DNA of 64,000 bases from Phyllobacterium endophyticum (GCF_003010935.1 NZ_PGGN01000002.1:248001-312000), one strand, 5' to 3'; shown: positions 8,431 through 17,861, counted from the first letter of the stretch. Notes: generated by a model from the letters alone, not told the origin. Numbers and translations are program-made.

Positions 8431-9942
8431 TCAGAAATGATCTGGATCCGCCTGACTTGGCTTTAACAACGGGTCTACCTTGCCGACAAACTGCGGCACG
8501 CCACGCAACACGCCCTGGAACTCATCGAGAGGCTGACCGAGCGACAATCCTTGACTGGATATCCGGAATTCCCGGATCGTATCCTCGTGGCGGCCCGTCC
8601 TCTTCTTGATGACAGAGACAGCCCTGCGAACCCTGCCATGTGCCTCGAAATAACGGAGAAGGACCACTGTGTCGGCGAGATAAGTAACGTCGACAGGCGC
8701 TTTCATGTCGCCGACCAGGCCATGCTGGGCGACGGTGAGAACCGTTGTCGCTCCCTGGCGATTGAGATATTGCAGCAATTCGTGGATGTGCAGGACGAGG
8801 GCGTTTTCCTCCGGCATGGATGCCTGATAGCCATTCAAGCTGTCGACCACGACAGTTTTGGCGTTCGTGCTGTCGACATGCTCGCGGACGCGATGGGCAA
8901 ACTCGCCCGGAGAGAGTTCCGCAGCGTCAAGCTGCTCTATGTGAAGGTTCCCATCGTCCCGCATCTGCTGGAGATCGATACCGATTGCCTTGGCGCGTGC
9001 GAACAAAAGGCCAAGCTCTTCGTCAAAAACAAAGATGGCAGCCTTTTCTCCGCGATTGATGGCGGACATGATGAACTGGAGTGCAAACGTGCTTTTGCCC
9101 GTACCGGCGGGTCCGAGAACAAGGCAGCTCGAGCCGCGCTCGAGGCCGCCGCCAAGAAGATCATCCAGCTCGCCAATGCCACTCGGCAAAACGTCGCGCG
9201 TGAACTCTCGGCGGTGCTCCAGCGCCACGAGGCGCGGAAACGCCGAAACACCGCCAGTCTTGATGATGAAATCATGATAGCCGCCGCGAAAAGCCTGGCC
9301 CCGATATTTGAGGACGCGAAGGCGGCGCCGTTCGGATCCGTAGGTAGGTGCGAGTTCTTCGAGTTTTATGACGCCGTGAACAACACTATGGACGGTCTTG
9401 TCCTGACTGCTTGAAGTCAGATCGTCGAGGAGCAAGACCGTTGCACCCTGCCTGGCGAAATAGTGCTTGATCGCCAGTATCTGCCGGCGATAGCGGAGCG
9501 ATCCCTGCGCCAAAAGCCTGATCTCCGACAGGCTGTCCAGAACAACCCGGCGCGGCCGGACACGCTCGAACTCCTCGAAGATGGCCTTGGTCGTCTCGCC
9601 AAGCTCCAGATCCGAGGAATAGAGGAGGCTTTGCTGCTGCTCGGCGTCAAGCAGGCTTTCCGGCGGCACAAGCTCGAAAACCCTTATGTTCTCGCCAATC
9701 GTGAAACCGTGGGAGCTTGCCCCTTCACGAAGCTCATCCTCGGTTTCAGAGAGCGTGACGTAGAGGCCTTTCTCGCCTTTAGCTGCGCCCTCGAGCAGGA
9801 AACTCAACGCGATCGTGGTCTTTCCCGTACCGGGATTTCCCTCCAGCAAAAATACCCGGCCCTCGCTCAGTCCTCCTGCTAGTATTTCGTCCAGTCCGGG
9901 AATCCCAGTTCGAGCTTTTTTCGATCTGGGTCGAGAATTCAT
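8431..9942 (-). CDS. KaiC-like double-domain RecA-fold ATPase
   Basis: Encodes 503 residues with two KaiC domains. CI (about 10-240) has the P-loop GNPGTGKTT, and CII (about 250-490) has GPAGTGKST. Both carry Walker B-like runs ending in DSL (RRVVLDSLSEI, KTVVVDSLNGY). Length and layout match cyanobacterial KaiC (519), but the positions aligned with its phospho-sites S431/T432 appear to be Thr 420-Tyr 421. No kaiA or kaiB is in the window. The gene is first in an operon with a hybrid histidine kinase that starts in its last codons. A consensus EcfG-type promoter stands about 100 bases upstream, so the module is probably induced in general stress. Use as a clock or as a stress-signalling switch is inference. 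Confidence 0.92.
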   Translation of the reverse strand: MNSRPRSKKARTGIPGLDEILAGGLSEGRVFLLEGNPGTGKTTIALSFLLEGAAKGEKGLYVTLSETEDELREGASSHGFTIGENIRVFELVPPESLLDAEQQQSLLYSSDLELGETTKAIFEEFERVRPRRVVLDSLSEIRLLAQGSLRYRRQILAIKHYFARQGATVLLLDDLTSSSQDKTVHSVVHGVIKLEELAPTYGSERRRLRVLKYRGQAFRGGYHDFIIKTGGVSAFPRLVALEHRREFTRDVLPSGIGELDDLLGGGLERGSSCLVLGPAGTGKSTFALQFIMSAINRGEKAAIFVFDEELGLLFARAKAIGIDLQQMRDDGNLHIEQLDAAELSPGEFAHRVREHVDSTNAKTVVVDSLNGYQASMPEENALVLHIHELLQYLNRQGATTVLTVAQHGLVGDMKAPVDVTYLADTVVLLRYFEAHGRVRRAVSVIKKRTGRHEDTIREFRISSQGLSLGQPLDEFQGVLRGVPQFVGKVDPLLKPSQADPDHF

Positions 9943-10038
9943 GTTGGAGCTCCATGAGATGTGTGGGGTGACGCGGCAAGAACGGCACTGGACCTTCTAC
10001 GGGCGGTCGCCCCCGCAGACGGCAATTCAGCCCTGATA

Positions 10039-10063
10039 AACGACTGCACGTCGAATTGGTTCC
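10039..10063 (-). promoter_or_regulatory. EcfG-type general-stress promoter before the KaiC-like gene
   Basis: On the minus strand GGAAC is followed by exactly 16 bases and CGTT, a full match to the EcfG/RpoE2 consensus of Rhizobiales. It reads toward the KaiC-like gene; the -10 box lies 97 bases before the ATG at 9942, implying a leader of roughly 90 bases. Confidence 0.65.
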
Positions 10064-10199
10064 TTCGATCTCGTCTGAAAACGACACATACTTTTAGGGG
10101 GAGCGACGATAGCCATGCGCGCGCGATCCACGCTAATGGTCCGCAGTCGGACCGTCAGCCTATGCGAAGCCTCGAGACAACGCAGAGGTCAAGCATTGC

Positions 10200-11681
10200 T
10201 CAAGGGAAGTAGCCTATGGCCTCGCCGAGTTTGACGAGGACGATATCTCCATCCCTTACCACCGAACCGGCGTTGGGCCAGGAGGGCATCGACCTGTATC
10301 TGCCTACGAGGCCCCGCCGCTCGGCTTCCGGCAGGAGCTGAAGATTTTCATAGCCGAGCAGTTTCATATAGGCCGCGATGCGGCCAGCATTGCCGTTATC
10401 CCAGGAAAAGAAGGAGCCGGCGGCAGATGAGGTCCTGCCGGTCCGAAAGACCGGTTTTGGGGCGGGCAGGCCTCCAAAGAAATCGACCTTGGTAACCTGC
10501 GTCAAGTCGGCGACAGACGCGATACGCTGATAGATCTGCGCTGCGGCGCTCCGGTCATGTTCCGCCACGAGATTCCTGACGGCCTGATACTGGCTTATAA
10601 CCGCCACTGACTGAATGGTGAGAAGAGCAATTGCGGCGATCGAGACATAGCGGATCGCCTTGACGCGATCGTGAAGCGCCAGAATGGAAAGGGCCCATAT
10701 GGCGATCGGCACGCCAAGCAATGCACGATCGGGTAAACCGCTGCCACCTGACGCGAAGGCGAGGCCCAACGGCACACTCATGAGCGACCCGACGAGGCAA
10801 AGGTTCACCCACGAACCGCGACTTCCAGCAATCGCCCCCATGACCACTACTACACCGACGATGAGGAAAGAGCCGAATACCCGCGGTGTGCCAAAGTAGA
10901 TGTTTGCAGCCTGAAACGCCGTTTTGGCCAGTACCCACAGCGGCGAGTCCAGGAAGAGGTCCAGTCGCAGGAATTGGGCTACATAGCCGCCGGGCAGCAG
11001 GCCAAAGCCGAAGTAGAACAATTTCTGTATGGCATAGTTCAATAATGTTGCGGCGATCAGGATCAGGGCAGCCTGTACAGCCAAGCCTGTTCTGTCTTTG
11101 AGGTTTGCAAAAGAAGGGTTGATCAGCAGAAGCGCAATGATCATGGTCGGGTAGACGACGACGAAGGCCTGATAAGTGCCGATGGCCATGGTGAGCGCGG
11201 CGATTTCCGCGGCGACTAGCCAGCCAGGTGTACCGTTTTCGGCCCGCCTGGACTTTATCGCGAGGGCGGCGAGGGCGCAGAGAAGCAAGCTGACGCCGGC
11301 ACCCGCAATGTTGGAGGGGAACTCCGCGATGAAGCTCCAGATGGGGAAGCCGCAGAAAATGGGAAAGGTCAGGAGCGTTCGCCAATCGAGCGGCAGGGAG
11401 CAAGACTTGAGGACCAGCAGGTAGGCAGCGCATGCCAAAAGGCCGAACAAGGCGATTGTAAAATAGGGAACGAGGTGCGGAGGCAGGATGAACGTGGTCA
11501 GGACATAGGCAAACCAGCGGCCCTGTGTAATCCAGTAATGATGGTTCGGGGCGATCGTCGTCCATTCGGCGTCGATCGTCAGTGGCATTGCGGTGAGCAT
11601 GCGAAAGTAAACGAAGGCAAAGATAAGCCAAAGTTTGACAAAGTCGCTTGCCCGCTGCTCCAGATACATAAGAATATCCAT
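10200..11681 (-). CDS. GtrII-like membrane glycosyltransferase
   Basis: Encodes 493 residues with about ten hydrophobic segments through the first 370 and a soluble C-terminal part. An acidic pair near the start of the first loop (TIDAEW, about residues 36-41) and the HHYWITQGRWFAYVLTTFILP stretch fit the GtrII family of polytopic glucosyltransferases, which add glucose from a polyprenyl carrier to surface polysaccharide outside the inner membrane. The usual gtrA/gtrB partners are not adjacent, so it may act on another glycan. The ATG at 11681 lies in an AT-rich leader. The family call is moderate. Confidence 0.7.
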   Translation of the reverse strand: MDILMYLEQRASDFVKLWLIFAFVYFRMLTAMPLTIDAEWTTIAPNHHYWITQGRWFAYVLTTFILPPHLVPYFTIALFGLLACAAYLLVLKSCSLPLDWRTLLTFPIFCGFPIWSFIAEFPSNIAGAGVSLLLCALAALAIKSRRAENGTPGWLVAAEIAALTMAIGTYQAFVVVYPTMIIALLLINPSFANLKDRTGLAVQAALILIAATLLNYAIQKLFYFGFGLLPGGYVAQFLRLDLFLDSPLWVLAKTAFQAANIYFGTPRVFGSFLIVGVVVVMGAIAGSRGSWVNLCLVGSLMSVPLGLAFASGGSGLPDRALLGVPIAIWALSILALHDRVKAIRYVSIAAIALLTIQSVAVISQYQAVRNLVAEHDRSAAAQIYQRIASVADLTQVTKVDFFGGLPAPKPVFRTGRTSSAAGSFFSWDNGNAGRIAAYMKLLGYENLQLLPEAERRGLVGRYRSMPSWPNAGSVVRDGDIVLVKLGEAIGYFP

Positions 11682-11924
11682 AAAAAATAAATAATGGTGC
11701 CACTACCGCTGAGCCGTGTTGTTTGCAAGTGCCGACGTGGGTCCATTAGTCTAATGCCGGGTCGATGAGCGTATAAACATATTGACGAATGTTCCGGCAG
11801 TTCTCATTTTTCGTATTGCGGCACAAAACAAAAACGGCTATTCGGAATGCCGCAAGTGACGCTGTTCGCCATGAACTATGGTCACTTCACTAAGTAGTTA
11901 ATTTCATTAACTATTTGACGTCGA

Positions 11925-11998
11925 GGCCTCGTGGCGGAGTGGTTACGCAGAGGACTGCAAATCCTTGCACCCCGGTTCGATTCCGGGCGAGGCCTCCA
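11925..11998 (+). tRNA. tRNA-Cys (GCA)
   Basis: GGCCTCG at 11925 pairs with CGAGGCC near the 3' end, followed by discriminator T and encoded CCA. The D arm is TGGCGGAGTGGTTACGCA, the anticodon loop CTGCAAA gives GCA, and the T arm is CCCCGGTTCGATTCCGGG. The length is 74 bases. A U73 discriminator is typical for tRNA-Cys. Confidence 0.97.
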
Positions 11999-12152
11999 AA
12001 AAACACGCCTAACATGTTGATTGATATTACTGACGAACTTAGCTTTGTGGGCAAGGGCGGAATCCCACCTTGTAGCCTGATCAGAGTCTACCTGATCGGC
12101 TGGATCGACAGACTGCAAACGCAGACGCCGCTTGGGGCAAGCCTCGCTTGGG

Positions 12153-12493
12153 TTACAGCAACGGAGCATTGGCAAGCGACAAACCTTGACGGATTTCCAA
12201 TAGCGTGCCGGCCGGGATGCAACAGCGATGTTCTGTGACCACACTGGTCTTCCGCCGAAGGTCTGTAGCGACGGTCATGACGCGCTTTTTGGCCAAACGG
12301 GCTATCGGGCCGATGCGTCCACCCCGTGAAATGCCTCGATGACCTTCTGTCCAAAGTCGTGGCTCCGCAAATGGGGCGTTGATCGCAGCTCCGCAGCCGT
12401 GAACTCATCATAGTTGCGGCCGCTGCGACACCTCGGACAGAGGCATGCTTTTGTGAAGAACACTTCTGACTGTATTTCAGACCTTATGGGCAA
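12153..12493 (-). pseudogene. Possible decayed coding sequence between tRNA-Cys and tauA
   Basis: Two minus-strand frames in this gap read like protein. One (12302-12493, TTG start) has CPRCRSGRNYDEFTAAELRS then HDFGQKVIEAFHGVDASAR. After its stop, a second frame (12153-12278) reads MTVATDLRRKTSVVTEHRCC then IPAGTLLEIRQGLSLANAPLL. Neither has a ribosome site. They may be two short genes, one broken gene, or chance; I recognise no family. The rest of the 1-kb gap (11682-12696) holds only the tRNA and AT-rich DNA. Confidence 0.25.
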
Positions 12494-12696
12494 TATTTTC
12501 TAAGTGGATCGCAGTTAACAAGAAAAATATACTGGTTAATAAAACAGGCAGTACAGGACATATAGTTCTTCTTATAAGCAATTTTTAAAAAGTCGTTTCT
12601 TTGTCTTTGCTTCCTTGTCGATAGCCTTCAAGCGGTCGGGGCAAAAGTAGTTCAGCCGGTCTGAAGCTGCCCCCTTTGCAAGAAGGATAGATATTC

Positions 12697-13704
12697 ATGC
12701 GCAAGCTTATTCCCGCCGCTCTTTTCGGAATAGCCCTGGCTTCAATGTTTTCAGCTGCGCATGCAGATGAAAAGAAGGTGGTCATCGCCTATCAAACCGG
12801 AGCATCTCCCTATGTTGCGGGCATTGCCGATGGCAATATCGCAAAGAAAACGGGCTGGGACATTGAGTTTCGCCGCTTTAACTCCGGAGCCGATATATTT
12901 GCAGCGATTGCATCCGGCGACGTGCAGATCGGCGACGTTGGTTCAAGTCCGTTCGCAGCGGCTGTCAGCCGAGGCATCGATGTGAAGGCTATCTATATTA
13001 CCGGTGGCGCAGGCGATGGTGAGGCGCTCATTGTCCGGCCGGAAATCAAAACACCAGCCGATCTGAAGGGTAAGAAGTTTGCTGCTGCCCCGGTCTCGAC
13101 TGATCACTACCAGTTATTGGCCGTTCTGAAACAGGAGGGGATCAGTGAAAAGGAAACGCAGATTATCGCGATACCGCAACCGGAAATCGTTGCTGCCTGG
13201 AAGCGCGGTGACATCGACGGTGCCTTTGTCTGGGATCCTGCACTGTCGGAGCTAAAGAAGGACGGTCGCGTTTTTCTGACATCCGGACAGGTTGCCGATC
13301 GCGGCGCTCCAGTTTTCGGGGCTTTTGTGTCGACTGGCGAATTTGCCGCCAAGAACCCGGAATTCGTCTCTGACTTCGTTCATGTGGTGGATGACTATTA
13401 CACCTCATATCAGAACGACAAAGCTGCATGGGGACCAGACTCCGAGAACGCAAAGCTGATCGCAAATCTTCAGGGTGGGACAGCCGCGGACAATGCGGAA
13501 CGGTTGAAAGCGACTGTGGTGGTCCCGATTTCCGAGCAGATTTCCAGCAAATGGCTCGGTGGCGGCAACGAAGGTGGTGTCGCCAAGGTCCTGAAGGATA
13601 CTGCAGGGTTCCTGAAGGACCAGCGCAAAATTACGGCGATCAAGGACAGCTATGCAGAGTTTGCCGATCCGAAATTTGCGGCAACAATTGTCTCTTCCAA
13701 CTGA
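12697..13704 (+). CDS. tauA: Taurine/sulfonate ABC transporter, periplasmic binding protein
   Basis: Encodes 335 residues with a cleavable signal peptide (MRKLIPAALFGIALASMFSAAHA). An AAGAAGG ribosome site precedes the ATG. The mature protein is an SsuA/TauA-type binding protein (KKVVIAYQTGASPYVAGIADG; GDVQIGDVGSSPFAAAVSRG; DGAFVWDPALSEL), about the usual length. It should capture taurine or a related sulfonate in the periplasm for TauB/TauC. First gene of tauA-tauB-tauC-ssuD. Expression is normally induced by sulfur limitation; no such site could be recognised upstream. Confidence 0.92.
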   Translation: MRKLIPAALFGIALASMFSAAHADEKKVVIAYQTGASPYVAGIADGNIAKKTGWDIEFRRFNSGADIFAAIASGDVQIGDVGSSPFAAAVSRGIDVKAIYITGGAGDGEALIVRPEIKTPADLKGKKFAAAPVSTDHYQLLAVLKQEGISEKETQIIAIPQPEIVAAWKRGDIDGAFVWDPALSELKKDGRVFLTSGQVADRGAPVFGAFVSTGEFAAKNPEFVSDFVHVVDDYYTSYQNDKAAWGPDSENAKLIANLQGGTAADNAERLKATVVVPISEQISSKWLGGGNEGGVAKVLKDTAGFLKDQRKITAIKDSYAEFADPKFAATIVSSN

Positions 13705-13776
13705 TCCTTCCCCTGCAACCCGAACGTGACCGCAGGGCTCGCGGTTGCGTTCCTACCACGTAAAAAGGGGTTAGTC

Positions 13777-14571
13777 GTGCTTCAGATTCGCAATGCCAGC
13801 GTGCGATTTCCCGCTGCCGATGGCAGTACCGTTCATGCGCTTGATCACGTATCGCTCGATATTCCGCCCTCGTCGATAGTGGTGGCGCTCGGTGCTTCTG
13901 GATGTGGAAAGTCCACGCTCCTCAATTCCATCGCCGGCTTCCTGCCCTTGACTGAGGGTTCGATTACGCTCGATGGCGTTGAAATCAAACAGCCGGGCGG
14001 CGACCGGGGTGTAGTGTTTCAAAAGGATACGCTCTTGCCGTGGGCGAATGTGATCGACAACGTTGCTCTTGGCCTCAAATATCAGGGCGTGCCGAAATCC
14101 GAGCGATACGAGAGCGCCCGCAAACTTCTGCGGCTTGTTGATCTCACCGAGTTTGCAGATAAGCCACCCTATGAACTTTCCGGAGGAATGCGGCAGCGGG
14201 TCGGCATCGCGAGAGCACTCGCCACCGACCCGAAGATACTGCTGATGGACGAACCATTCGGCGCACTCGATAGCCTTACCCGGGAGACCATGCAGCAATT
14301 GCTGGCATCGTTGTGGGCGCGAACCGAGAAGCAGATATTCTTCATCACGCACTCTATTGAGGAGGCCCTTATTCTTGGCACCGAGATCGTTGTGATGTCG
14401 CCGCGTCCCGGCCGCATCATCGCGCGCTACAGCGCCGATTTCGTCAGGCAGTTCGCAGAAACAGGCGACATTGGTCCGATCATGTCCGATCCGCGATTCA
14501 TCGAACTGAGAGAAGCGATCCGCGACCTCATCCACCGTCCGGACACCAGAGGCTTTGGAGGATTGCAATGA
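13777..14571 (+). CDS. tauB: Taurine/sulfonate ABC transporter ATP-binding protein
   Basis: Encodes 264 residues from a GTG at 13777 with AAAAAGGGG upstream; the frame is open further up (to 13726) but the protein family starts here. Walker A is GASGCGKST, the signature [15 protein letters not shown], Walker [13 protein letters not shown], and the switch His lies in [11 protein letters not shown]. It energises sulfonate uptake at the inner membrane. Its stop overlaps the tauC start (ATGA). Confidence 0.93.
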   Translation: MLQIRNASVRFPAADGSTVHALDHVSLDIPPSSIVVALGASGCGKSTLLNSIAGFLPLTEGSITLDGVEIKQPGGDRGVVFQKDTLLPWANVIDNVALGLKYQGVPKSERYESARKLLRLVDLTEFADKPPYELSGGMRQRVGIARALATDPKILLMDEPFGALDSLTRETMQQLLASLWARTEKQIFFITHSIEEALILGTEIVVMSPRPGRIIARYSADFVRQFAETGDIGPIMSDPRFIELREAIRDLIHRPDTRGFGGLQ

Positions 14572-15410
14572 CGATTGCAGCTGATCACCGCACCGATATC
14601 CCTGCTGAAGCTGCCAAAAACTCAAGGAGGCGGCTGCCTGCTACCGAACGCGGTACGCTCGGCATCAGCGTCGCAACATTCTCTGTTCTTGCTGCATTGT
14701 GGCTTGTTGCAACGAAGTACCACTGGGTCTCTTCGCTGTTTTTTCCGTCGCCTGATGAAGTGGTACGTCAGTTTGTCGATGTTGCGACGTTTGGCTACGC
14801 CGATGGATCGCTGCTGGACCATGTTCTGTCCAGCCTTGGACGCTTGTTCGCAGCTCTCCTCATCGGCGTCGGACTTGGTATTCCTGTGGGTCTGGCTATG
14901 GGCATCAACCGGTGGGCACGTGGTGTTTTCAGCGTCCCAATCGATCTTTATTGGGGCCTTCCTCCTCTCGCCTATCTGCCTCTCCTTATTATCTGGCTCG
15001 GGATAGGAGAGACGTCGAAAATCGTCCTTTTGACCTTATCCACCTTCGCTCCGATTTGTTTTTCGGCGCAGGCCGGCGTGCGATCGGTTCCGCCAGAACG
15101 TGTGAATGCTGCGCTTTCACTTGGCGCCAATCGCGCGCAAATCTTCACGAGCATCATTCTGCCGTCTGCCTTGCCGGAAATCCTGACTGGTCTGCGCATC
15201 GCAATTGGTGCCGGGCTCAGTACGTTGGTGGCCGCGGAGCTCATCGCTGCCCGCTCGGGCATTGGCTATATGATCATGTCTGCGGCCAATTTTCTTGCGA
15301 TCGACGTCGTTTTTGTTGGCCTCATAGTCATAGCTGTACTCGCCTTCACATTTGCCTTCCTGATGCGCTTGCTGGAGCGACGACTGGTTCCCTGGAAGGG
15401 CAAGTTGTGA
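14568..15410 (+). CDS. tauC: Taurine/sulfonate ABC transporter permease
   Basis: Encodes 280 residues with about six membrane helices and the binding-protein-dependent permease (EAA) loop near [21 protein letters not shown]. The four-base overlap with tauB indicates coupled translation. It forms the channel of the importer with TauB. Confidence 0.93.
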   Translation: MTIAADHRTDIPAEAAKNSRRRLPATERGTLGISVATFSVLAALWLVATKYHWVSSLFFPSPDEVVRQFVDVATFGYADGSLLDHVLSSLGRLFAALLIGVGLGIPVGLAMGINRWARGVFSVPIDLYWGLPPLAYLPLLIIWLGIGETSKIVLLTLSTFAPICFSAQAGVRSVPPERVNAALSLGANRAQIFTSIILPSALPEILTGLRIAIGAGLSTLVAAELIAARSGIGYMIMSAANFLAIDVVFVGLIVIAVLAFTFAFLMRLLERRLVPWKGKL

Positions 15411-15450
15411 CCCGACCAACGCGTTATCATATCCCTCGAGAGGCTTGAAA

Positions 15451-16656
15451 ATGTCCCGGACCGCACCACTTGATCTTTATTGGTATCTTCCAACCCATGG
15501 TGACGGTGCTTATCTTGGCACCGACGAGCGCCACCGGCCCGCAACATTCGGTTACATGCGCGACATCGCGCAGGCTGCGGACAGGCTCGGTTTCAAGGGG
15601 GTTTTGCTTCCCACCGGAACGCGCTGCGAAGATGCATGGATCACAGCCGCCGCGCTTATTCCACTAACCGAACGTCTACGTTTCCTGGTGGCGTTGCGGC
15701 CGGGAAGCGGTACTCCTTCTCTGTTTGCGCGACACGCCGCTGCACTCGACCGAATTTCTGGCGGTCGCGCGCTCGTGAATGTCGTCACCGGTGCGGATCC
15801 CGCAGATCTTGCTGGCGACGGTAACAAGCTCTCCCATAGCGAACGCTACGAACAGACAGATGAGTTCCTCACCATCTGGCGCCGGATCCTTTCCGGTGAA
15901 CCCGCAGACTTCGAGGGGAGGTATCTATCAGCGCAGGGAATAGAGTTGTCCTTTCCGCCTGTTCAGCGCCCACACCCTCCGCTGTGGTTCGGCGGATCAT
16001 CCGACTCCGGCATCGCGGTCGCTGCCAAACATGCCGACACCTATCTGAGTTGGGGTGAACCTGTCGGTCTGCTCGCGGGAAAGATAGAACAGGTCAAGGC
16101 AAGGGCCAGCGAAGCCGGCCGCACCATCCGGTTTGGTCTGCGCATTCACTTGATTGTACGGGAGACAGAGGCGGAAGCTTGGGCGGCGGCGGACAAATTG
16201 ATCAGTCATGTCACCGACGATCTGATCGCAGAAGCCCAGCATCAGTTCTTGAATGTTTCTGAATCTGTGGGCCAGAAGCGAATGGCCAGCCTGCATCAGG
16301 GCAGTCGTGACAAGCTCGTCATCGGCCCCAATCTATGGGCAGGATTTGGCCTTGTCCGTGGCGGCGCCGGTACCGCCCTTGTTGGCAATCCCCAAAACGT
16401 GGCCGAACGCCTGCGCGAATATCAGGAGATCGGTATCGAAACAGTGATTGCGTCTGCCAACCCGCATCTTGAAGAAGCGTTCAATGTTGCCGAACTGTTA
16501 TTTCCGGAGCTCGGGATCACCGGTGAGGCTTCAAATCCAGAACGTGGATGGGACCTGGAATTTGGTCGCGGCCCTAGCGCTTTATCGCCTGCACGCTCAT
16601 CTGCCCGGGCGGCATCAGCACCGCAGGAAACGATCGTATCGAAGCTGCCCGCATGA
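15451..16656 (+). CDS. ssuD: FMNH2-dependent alkanesulfonate monooxygenase
   Basis: Encodes 401 residues; the ATG at 15451 has CGAGAGG upstream. It is a luciferase-like flavin monooxygenase ([13 protein letters not shown] at the start; [38 protein letters not shown]) that splits alkanesulfonates to sulfite and aldehyde in the cytoplasm with reduced FMN. It follows tauABC by 40 bases. The uptake genes resemble the taurine type while the enzyme is the SsuD type rather than the TauD dioxygenase, so the operon probably handles alkanesulfonates broadly. No flavin reductase (SsuE) is adjacent. The last 30 residues are low-complexity Ser/Ala. Confidence 0.93.
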   Translation: MSRTAPLDLYWYLPTHGDGAYLGTDERHRPATFGYMRDIAQAADRLGFKGVLLPTGTRCEDAWITAAALIPLTERLRFLVALRPGSGTPSLFARHAAALDRISGGRALVNVVTGADPADLAGDGNKLSHSERYEQTDEFLTIWRRILSGEPADFEGRYLSAQGIELSFPPVQRPHPPLWFGGSSDSGIAVAAKHADTYLSWGEPVGLLAGKIEQVKARASEAGRTIRFGLRIHLIVRETEAEAWAAADKLISHVTDDLIAEAQHQFLNVSESVGQKRMASLHQGSRDKLVIGPNLWAGFGLVRGGAGTALVGNPQNVAERLREYQEIGIETVIASANPHLEEAFNVAELLFPELGITGEASNPERGWDLEFGRGPSALSPARSSARAASAPQETIVSKLPA

Positions 16657-17047
16657 CCTAGCATCCGAACGCATACACCAGTGCTCGAAGATACGACCGT
16701 GCCTTTTCCATATGAGCAAGGGCAGGCGGCTTTAGCCCGCAGGCATTCCTTTTCAGGTCACCAAAGCCCATACTACTCGAGAGCTAATGGAGGATTGCAC
16801 GACGCTGGTAGCCGGCAACGGGCGTGTTGTGGCGGCCGCTGGCCTTGGCATTGGCAACGGTATCAAAGAATATCAAGCTGGCCGAAATTCTGGTCGCGAC
16901 GCATGTCAGCCCCAACCCGTTAGCACTGGCGGACGCTGGCGTGAACCTCAAGACCCTTCTACGAGCGCGCGGGGCGGAGTGATGCGGATCGCCAAAGCAG
17001 CAACTTCTTGACCCGGTGCGAGTTAGGAGCGTCAGGAGGCAACTGCC
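16657..17047 (+). other. Gap after ssuD with possible gene remnant
   Basis: No intact gene. In one plus-strand frame ending at the TGA of 16980-16982 the translation reads KLAEILVATHVSPNPLALAD then AGVNLKTLLRARGAE, which looks protein-like, but a TAG lies about 60 codons upstream and no start has a ribosome site. It may be the tail of a decayed gene. Nothing else stands out. Confidence 0.25.
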
Positions 17048-17272
17048 ATGCGACATCCAGATATGACAGACAAAATCAGTTCGAAAAGGCGGGGCGATGC
17101 CGTCAATGTCCTCCGACGCAACGATGACGGCTCGGATGAGAATTGGGTGCAGGCAACAGTCGTCTCGAACTTCGAGTCGGTTATCACCGTGGAATATTCA
17201 GACGGTGTGAAAGAGGTCATACCATGGGTGTCAGGCAGGATTGGCGTCGATGTTGCCGGCAGAGCCGGATAG
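17048..17272 (+). CDS. Small hypothetical protein, 74 residues
   Basis: The ATG at 17048 has CAGGAGG nine bases upstream, which supports it as a gene. The protein is soluble and contains a compact beta-rich core (GDAVNVLRRNDDGSDENWVQ, then ATVVSNFESVITVEYSDGVKEVIPW), reminiscent of small SH3-like or agenet-like folds that read 'V.V...DG....W..A.V'. No family can be named. It stands alone between two gaps. Confidence 0.6.
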   Translation: MRHPDMTDKISSKRRGDAVNVLRRNDDGSDENWVQATVVSNFESVITVEYSDGVKEVIPWVSGRIGVDVAGRAG

Positions 17273-17630
17273 GAAATCGAGCCAAGGTCACCTTTCTCAG
17301 AGTCTGCCGCCTGGCGAGGCTGGCGGTCTGCGCGTGCCGGAGTTCTCAACGACCGCCAGACAATCAAACCGTCCTGCGGCAACGTTCCTCGATTAAATCC
17401 ATAGCATCCGGTGAAGCACGAGAAGAACGAACGTTTTTCGAAGCGTCCGTCTGTATAAAATCCTCATAACCCTGATACCCTGCCCACCACGTTGTGGCTT
17501 TGCTTCAGCCCCGGCCTTCGCCGAAGACTGGCGTTATCGGCTCGGAGCCAGCAGCGCATCTCCACAGATGTCCCGCTAGAGCGACAGAGCTATTCCAGCC
17601 GTGGCCGAGGAATGGTCATCTCACGAGCGG
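17273..17630. other. Gap of 358 bases, at most a gene fragment
   Basis: On the minus strand (about 17370-17505) one frame reads WWAGYQGYEDFIQTDASKNV then RSSRASPDAMDLIEERCRRTV before a stop. It looks protein-like but has no usable start codon and no ribosome site, so it may be a remnant. Otherwise nothing is seen. Confidence 0.25.
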
Positions 17631-17840
17631 CTAGTCAGACCTCACGTTTGGCTTGCTGGGAGCTTGGCGGTCTTTCTTGTTCTCCTTCGCATCCGATTTG
17701 AACGTCGCATCGCCGTCCTTCTTGCCAGATAAGACGCGCGGATTTGCACTGGAAACTCCATCGTTGTCGCCCCCGTGCTGAGTCTTGGCGAATTGACCTT
17801 TGGCGTCGGTTTCCGGTGACTTTTGAGTTGATTTAGCCAT
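17631..17840 (-). CDS. Small hydrophilic protein under a stress-type promoter
   Basis: Encodes 69 residues from an ATG at 17840 with AGGAGG seven bases upstream; longer starts further up would read through the promoter. The composition is Lys/Asp/Ser/Gln-rich with almost no hydrophobic residues (MAKSTQKSPETDAKGQFAKT; KKDGDATFKSDAKENKKDRQ), so it should be disordered, like hydrophilins. A perfect GGAAC-N16-GGTT promoter precedes it by about 22 bases. This suggests strong induction in general stress. The specific function is unknown. Confidence 0.65.
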   Translation of the reverse strand: MAKSTQKSPETDAKGQFAKTQHGGDNDGVSSANPRVLSGKKDGDATFKSDAKENKKDRQAPSKPNVRSD

Positions 17841-17861
17841 TGCGACCTCCTGTTGCCAAGA

